A DNA stretch of 64,000 bases from Piper betle. Taxonomy: Eukaryota > Streptophyta > Magnoliopsida > Piperales > Piperaceae. The stretch spans positions 1 through 64,000 of the forward strand of contig JAURVB010013132.1 in NCBI GenBank assembly GCA_033002965.1, read 5' to 3'. The position numbers and the translations under genes were made by a program. Below the pieces are notes generated by a model that saw only the letters and a program-made list of their open reading frames with translations, was not told the origin of the DNA and did not search any database. Positions 58,007 to 64,000 of this stretch are shown here, piece by piece (the stretch's first letter is position 1; each line of letters begins with the position of its first letter).

Positions 58007-59999
58007 TGTACTTGTAACTTAACAGCCTGATTCGGCCTACAGAATGAAAAGAATCATACTGATAAATTTTGGGAGACCAATGAATATGGTCTAATCTTGC
58101 ATATCTTTACCAGGCTTCCAAAAATGGAGAACTGACATAAGGAACCACTCAAGGTGTTGAAAGACAGGACCCAAGGGAATCTAATGTGGAGAGAACACAC
58201 AAAAAGCATGCAAGACACCTAGGGTTTAGCTCATGCAAGTAGGATATCCTAGATGAGTCAAATTTACAAAAAAGACTAAGTTTTTAGAGAAAATCTAGCA
58301 AAGTCTCCCATGTAAATAAGATGATGGGAAAATTACGCAACATGTATAATTATCATTCAATTATAGAACAATCTCATAACATTTTATAATATCATTTTAC
58401 ATTCACAGAAAAATTTCCAAGGTGTTACGTCTCATTTCTAAAACATTCACATTATATTTAACACATACTTCATATTCATTAGGCGATTGACTTGCCAGGT
58501 CTACACATGGGCCCTTCTCTTACAACTATAAATCACAGAAGCTCGTCCAACCCATATTCCTTCTTTACCCCCATGTACTTACATAAGTAGCATGATTTTA
58601 CTTACCTAAATATTTATTTAACCATCAGTTCCAAGCCTTTAGGACTTCGAAAAACCTGGAAAAAATTAGTTAGACCTGTGTACCTTAGAATATTATGTTT
58701 ACCAAAGAGGGAAAATACAATTAGGTAAACAAAAGCCAGCAAATTATAATGATATCATATCACAAGGCACAAGCCTGCATAGGTTGTCTTATGGCCACAC
58801 GGCTACAACATCATCACATAGTTCATAATCTCATGACATCATCATAAACAAGACATACATATCGAGAAATAACTTAAGTCCCTACAAGACACAACACGAA
58901 GCACCACCAAAAGCTACATAATATATAAAAATGCATCAGTAATGAGTGTTAGTGAGTCCCAAATAGTTAATAGGAAAAATCTTAATACTGGAAAATGGAT
59001 AAAATAGTTATCCACGATGAACTGAAATGAAACAATTGCTTCTCCACAAAACATAGATCATGGGCAAGTAGCTAATAGGGTCTAAACATAATCATAATCA
59101 CTGGTAACCATACACATGGGCTGAATAATAATTCACAGTGGCATGCAGGTAATACAGCCATTAGAGCCTAGCTAATAATAACTGCAACATTGGACGGTTC
59201 GGATATACTCAACGGAGGCATACACATGCTGTAAAATAAGCAATGTTAGAAGGTAGTAAGTTGATATCATATACATATCCATCAACTGTGCACTATAGGT
59301 GATTATTGATTGGGCCCTTCAGTGACGTCACACATCTCATCCATCTTGCGTGCAAGTCAAAATCTGAAAATGTAATTCAAGTATATGTTCTAGGCATAGA
59401 TGATTCAAATAACTTTAAAGTGAGATTTTAAGTTGGATCTTGTAACTTTGAAAATCTTATTAAGTGATCTCATCCTTGAAATTTTATTAATCTGGAAGAT
59501 CGATTAAATGACTCATATATAATGAGAACCAATAAAAAAGTACTATGTTGTACAATGTAAACCAATTCACGTTAACAAACAAAAGATCAAGAAGAAGAGA
59601 GTCCTAATGGACCTAAGAAGAACTACACGTCCTACAATGGGAAGCCCAACCCTGAGTGGCCTAGTGATGCAAACAGCTATACGCTCTTGTATGATGACTG
59701 CATACATACAATGCATGAACAGGCCTAAGATCCATCAAGGATATATAACATGCAATAGGAAGTTAAAGAAACACTCAACTTATCTGATCTTATAAACATG
59801 TTCATACGTGAATTTTGATATCGTTAAACAAGCTGATAGGTTAATAAACCATATGCCAAAATTATAATGTTTGCATAGAATGTTTGGATAGATTTGTACT
59901 TATCTAATTACGTGAGTAAGTTCTGAGATTCCGAGATTGTGGGAGGAGATGTGTGAAGGAAGTTGAAACGGCTAGTGATTACTAGTCGTAGAAAAGAGG
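58007..59999. other. Unassigned DNA, possibly old minus-oriented gypsy LTR
   Basis: Before the solo LTR inserted, this was continuous with 53492-55686. Text such as 'catcagtaatgagtgttagtgagtccc' in inverted form resembles the 'aacactcgttactgac' block of the long LTRs. No gene recognised; the frame at 59607-59795 is not supported. Confidence 0.3.
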
Positions 60000-60049
60000 G
60001 ACTATCAAGTTTTATAAATAACCCAGCCTAAATGTTTGCAACCGGAGTA

Positions 60050-63000
60050 GAAAATTTCCAGGAAAAAAAAAGATGCCGGAGCCTCCGACCACTGGCCAGA
60101 CGTGAACTTATTGGACATTTGATGTTGTGGGAATCATCTTGCCGTCGTGATGCCTTGAGTGCTGCTGCCGGCCGGGAGAACTGTTCGTAGCCTCGTCGGA
60201 GCCTTGGCTGTCCAGTTGGAGAAGATAAGAAGATTGCCGAGGACAGCCACCCATCCACCTGCGTTTCGAGGCCCAACACTCCTGGAGATCATTCCAGTCT
60301 TCTTGCCGTCGTGGAGCATGGCCGCCGCCGCAACACCTTGTTGCTGTCCATCACGCTGCTGACTGACCAAGGAGACGAGTTGCAGTGACGCCAAAGTCTG
60401 CCCTTGCTGCCTTGGAGATGGGGGTCGCTGCCAAGTTCTGTTGTCACCCATGGCAGTGAATCCTTGCTAAAGATCCAAACTTTCCACTCGCCGGAGCCAC
60501 CGGAAAGGCCGGAGTTCGCTGCTGACAAGGAGTGCTACTAGGATTGCCATCCCCTTGCTGCCAGACCATCTGGAATCTTTGAGTTGCTTGGCCGAGAGGG
60601 AGAAAGTCTCACTCTCGCCGGTTGCTGCTGTTGTAAAACTGATAGTCGCCTTGTCGTGCCACGGAGAGGAATTAGAGCCGACGACGCCGAGGAGTCTTGT
60701 CATTGTGGACAATTGGGAAGCTTTGGGAGTTCAGAACCTTCTAATCGTCTGAGCCACCGGATAGCTAGATGCTGCCTCGGAAAGAGTTGCTGTTTCCCCC
60801 TTTGGAGAGCTATGTTTCGCCTCTATTTTGTCACCAGGGAGTTGCTGATCCCATCACCGTGAAGTCTTGACGAGGAGAGCCGCCTTTCTAAACCGACATG
60901 TTGCTGCTTCAAAGAGACCATCACTAACACGCTGCCGTGAAGCTTCGGGTTTGCCGCTCCTTTGATGACCATTACTACCGGTGAGGACCATAGTCGGATT
61001 AGAGAGTTGCATGGCCTTGGGGTCATCGAAGAGCTGTGAAGCGTCCCTATGCCGTTCAAGTGGAAGTAGGAAATTGCCGCCACCATCTTAGAAGCCAAGC
61101 TGTTGTCAAAGCTCGATCACCGGATGGAGAAGATCAGGTCAGCGCTGGAAAAATCGCTCCATGCAGCCGGAGCCGATCGGGCAAGTGAGAAGACGTTGTT
61201 GGTGTTGCCGTTTTGCCGAGAGGAGCCTATGCTTGCCGCTGTTGCCCTAGACACCAGAGCTTGTCACTGCTTTGAAGCCCTGTTGATCACCGGCCCGCAG
61301 GATAGTTGAGAGGCTTGCACCTAGCCGGAGCTCCCTTGCATTTGCCAAAGATTATCGGAGTCCTCACCTGGCCGGAGTCATTCTGATCACTGCTTTGGAG
61401 TGCTAGAGTCCTTGCCGTCTTGTTCAAAGTTGCCGGCCAGACATGAAAGTTGTTGTCTAGAGTCGCTATTTGCTGTCATCGAGAAGATGGTCGCTGCTTT
61501 CTACCACCGGAGCGGAGTTCTTCCCCGCCATGGAGTTTTATCTCTGAGCCATCAAAGAACTGTCGCTGTGAAGCTTTAGAATCCTATCGTGTAGCCGACA
61601 CCTTGTCGCTGCCAACACCGAGGGGAGAAGAACCACCACCGCTGTTTTTCTGCGGCCGTGAGACATCGATTGCTGCTGTGAACTCTTGATGCTGTTCGGA
61701 GACGTGCTATGAGGCCGTCGAGGCTCCGAAGATGACCTGCACTGTGAAAGAAGATCACCGTCCCTGCCTTGAAGATTTGTTACCGTAGAAGTTAGAGTCG
61801 TGCTGCCTTATCGCTAAAAAAGAGCCCACAAGTAGTCCACCAAGTTGGCTGCTTTGAACCGGAGATCCCCGCCTAGTCGTTATTTTGTGGAGTCCTATCG
61901 ATCACAGAGTCGAGAATATTGGACGTTTGGTTTAGAAGAATGTTGCTACTAGAAATTGGGTCACCTTGGGAATTTCCCTTGAGCTAGAGCTTGGGTGCTA
62001 CTTGGTAGGAGAGTTGTTGCCTGGTAGCCTGGACGAAGCTTTTCCGAAGTACGTCGCCGTCGACAAAGGAGGAGCCTGGGCGTCGTGAAGAAGAAATCGG
62101 GAAAGATAGATGGGTTGGAGATCTCTTCTGCATGAAACTGTGATCTCTTCTGCATGAAACCATGGTTGCATGAATCTGAATCGGAATCGGAATCGGTTTT
62201 TGAGGGAGTCGGAATCGGAATCGAAATCTGTCTAAATCGGCCAGGAATCGGTTCAGTTGAATCGGTCTGAATAGATCCGAATCGGTGTGAATAGATCTAA
62301 ATCGGTCATATATAATATTTGACAACTCATAAAATAAATATATAAAAATTAAATATTGATGTCATTTTAATATTATTGTGTGTATTATATTTTATAATAT
62401 TTTTTAAAAAAATTTTAATTATTTAGAATTAGTTATTATTTTTAACACGAGTCAAGTTTTAATTACGAGAATGCCACTGAGTGGCACCGCCCTCCTTCCC
62501 GCCGCCGCAGCCGCACCTCCCCGGCCTGCGACCGCCGCGCCCCGCCCCCTTCCCCCAGACCCGCCCCGCCCCGCCCCGCCCCACCCCGCCCAGCCCTCGC
62601 CTGCCCCGCCCGCCCTCGCCCGCTGCGCCCCGCCTCCCCCGCCAGCCCCGCCAGCCTCGCCCTACGCCTGTCGCGCCCCGCCCCCCTCCCCCAAATCCGC
62701 CCTGCCCCGCCCTCGCCCGCCCCGCCCCCCCTCCCCCAGATCCGCCCCGCCCCCGTCCGCCCGCCCACCCGCCCTCGCCCGCCGTGGTCGGAAGGTCGGG
62801 CGGAGCTGAGATCGGACGGCAGAAGCACGGCGGAGGGCGGCAGCTGAGATCAACCGAGTCAGCCCTGAAATCGGATCGGCGCGACGCCGATTCGTGCAAC
62901 CCGGCATGAAACCGTGTCCCCTTGCAATTAGTCCAAGCCCATGACCATATGTCAAGTTCTGATTATGTCCTTTTGCTGCTTCAGACCCGTCTAAGGTTCA

Positions 63001-63540
63001 AACAACCACCAACCTTGGTCTGGATCAGAATCAAGTCGCCCCCGTATTTGAAATTGAAGCAGCCAAGATTATCTGTTTGGTCTAGATTTGATAAAAAGAA
63101 AAAGGAAATTATTTAGTGGCTTTATTAACCTCAGATCGAAACGAAACTTGTTATCCTAATGTTTTTAGGCATTCCAGATGCACCTGCAAAGACATTTTGA
63201 AGGTTTGAAGACAAAAAGGGGTGAACTAGGGTATTAGAGTCAAGGTTATCAAAGTTACATAAAGTTAAAAGCGACTAAACCACTATTTTGTGCAACCCTA
63301 AAAATCAAAGTAAATAGTGATTCATGGTTATCAAACTATCGTGGATTAAATTAGGGGTTTGAGTTAAATCCTAAAGAACTATGTAAAATTTTCTATGTTA
63401 TTCCTTATTTACGACACATTATTTTTATTTTCTATAACACTATTTTGCTGGGTGGCAATGGCCCCTCGGTCCCATTGAACCCTCGAACTTGAAGCAAAAA
63501 CCGATTCGCAAGGATGGAAATCCCACGCCAAACACATAAG
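60050..63540 (+). repeat. Divergent Tat/Ogre-like LTR copy with insertion
   Basis: The 3' part (about 62990-63540) matches the tail of the LTRs at 33640 and 41463: 'gaaacttgttatcctaatg' versus 'gaaacttgctaccccaccg', 'gaaggtttgaagacaa', 'tgttattccttatttacg', then 'tggcaatggcccc'. The GC-richer 5' part (60050-62100), with many 'gccgga' and 'ttgctgctg' words, has the same style but I cannot align it by eye. The left end is undefined. Numerous short frames on both strands are spurious. Confidence 0.5.
62162..62903. mobile_element. 742-bp terminal-inverted-repeat element
   Basis: Flanked by the perfect 10-bp duplication GCATGAAACC (62152-62161 and 62904-62913). Two bases in from each end lie inverted repeats GGTTGCATGAATC and GGTTGCACGAATC. 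Inside the left end are many 'gaatcgg' words (62175-62310), like subterminal transposase-binding repeats. A duplication of 9-11 bp points to the Mutator-like superfamily; the tips are hAT-like in style. The interior holds the AT-to-GC module ('acacgagtcaagttttaatt', 62445) and an extremely C-rich block (62490-62780). No transposase is encoded. Confidence 0.7.
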
Positions 63541-64000
63541 GTGATATCAGTTTATTAAGAATATCAACTAGGCTTAAATCCACAAAATTAAAATATTAGG
63601 TTCTATTGGTGTGTTCGAGGTTCTAGACACCTAAGCTTGGGATATCCTAACACACTAACAGTAACACAATATCAGAATTTTTATTTAAGAATTCAATCTT
63701 TAGTTGGTAACCCAATAGTTAGATTACCAAGGTGAATTGAGATCTGGAACTTAAAAGATGTTGAATTAGATAGATTTGGGTAGCTCCTAAAGAGCGAATT
63801 GAGATGTTCTAATCACCCAACCTAATTGTACAAATAGTGATTTTTACTAATTAAATCTTTTATCATTATCAAATTAATTAACTTCATCATGAATTTAATT
63901 AAAATCACATGGTGAGTTTGTTTTATAATTAAACAATCATGGAAATTATTATTATGTTGCTTATTTGATTCATTATTGTTTGGCACATAATCAGAGATGA
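63541..64000. other. AT-rich end of window, nothing recognised
   Basis: No gene or element boundary identified; it follows the LTR-like tail and may be internal sequence of that element or flanking DNA. Confidence 0.35.

Noticed and set aside
62459..62955. Overlapping Pro/Ala- and Gly/Arg-rich frames
   Set aside because: Product of the C-rich low-complexity core of the 742-bp TIR element; no recognisable protein.

Overview
This is a plant nuclear (angiosperm, probably eudicot) window. The evidence is long AT-rich intergenic DNA, GT-AG introns, a plant-type cytochrome P450, fragments of plant gene families (a C2/VASt/GRAM protein and a DUF1985/plant-mobile-domain-like protein), and dense nested plant transposable elements (Tat/Ogre-type and other gypsy elements, copia, TRIM, CACTA, hAT, MITEs). 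The species cannot be named from the sequence. I found no tRNA, rRNA, CRISPR array or bacterial operon.

Only one gene looks intact: a four-exon cytochrome P450 of the CYP72 clan (49737-53310, plus strand, predicted 525 aa), with a TATA box about 120 bp upstream and an AATAAA signal 72 bp after the stop. Every other protein-like stretch is a broken transposon or a decayed gene fragment.

Layout. 1-8 kb: unassigned DNA, a CACTA transposase remnant (minus), a tandem TRIM retrotransposon (three LTRs, two internal domains) and a copia gag/protease remnant. 8-15.4 kb: a gypsy pol pseudogene abutting two copies of a long gypsy-type LTR, one carrying a GC-rich hAT-like element. 16.4-17.5 kb: about five imperfect tandem repeats of roughly 235 bp. 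17.9-19.4 kb: a broken DUF1985/plant-mobile-domain-like gene. 19.4-27.8 kb: a nested hAT complex. A putative outer element encloses an unprocessed fragment of a C2/VASt/GRAM gene, and a small inner hAT element is split by a 2.6-kb solo LTR with a perfect target-site duplication. 31.2-33.6 kb: two TA-microsatellite-linked MITEs flank a GC-rich inverted repeat. 33.6-43.4 kb: an old Tat/Ogre-like element with two LTRs and decayed gag but no recognisable pol, interrupted in its gag frame by a 2.86-kb solo LTR. 43.6-47 kb: a minus-strand copia-like remnant and a second TRIM. 49.6-53.5 kb: the P450 gene. 55.7-58 kb: a third solo LTR. 60-63.5 kb: a divergent LTR copy holding a 742-bp terminal-inverted-repeat element.

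The main biological message is the repeat architecture. Three long solo LTRs have perfect 5-bp duplications, implying repeated LTR-LTR recombination. One AT-to-GC sequence module recurs at least seven times in different elements. A hAT-like structure appears to have enclosed a piece of a host membrane-contact-site-type gene. I do not see evidence for a wholly new enzymatic or defence system.
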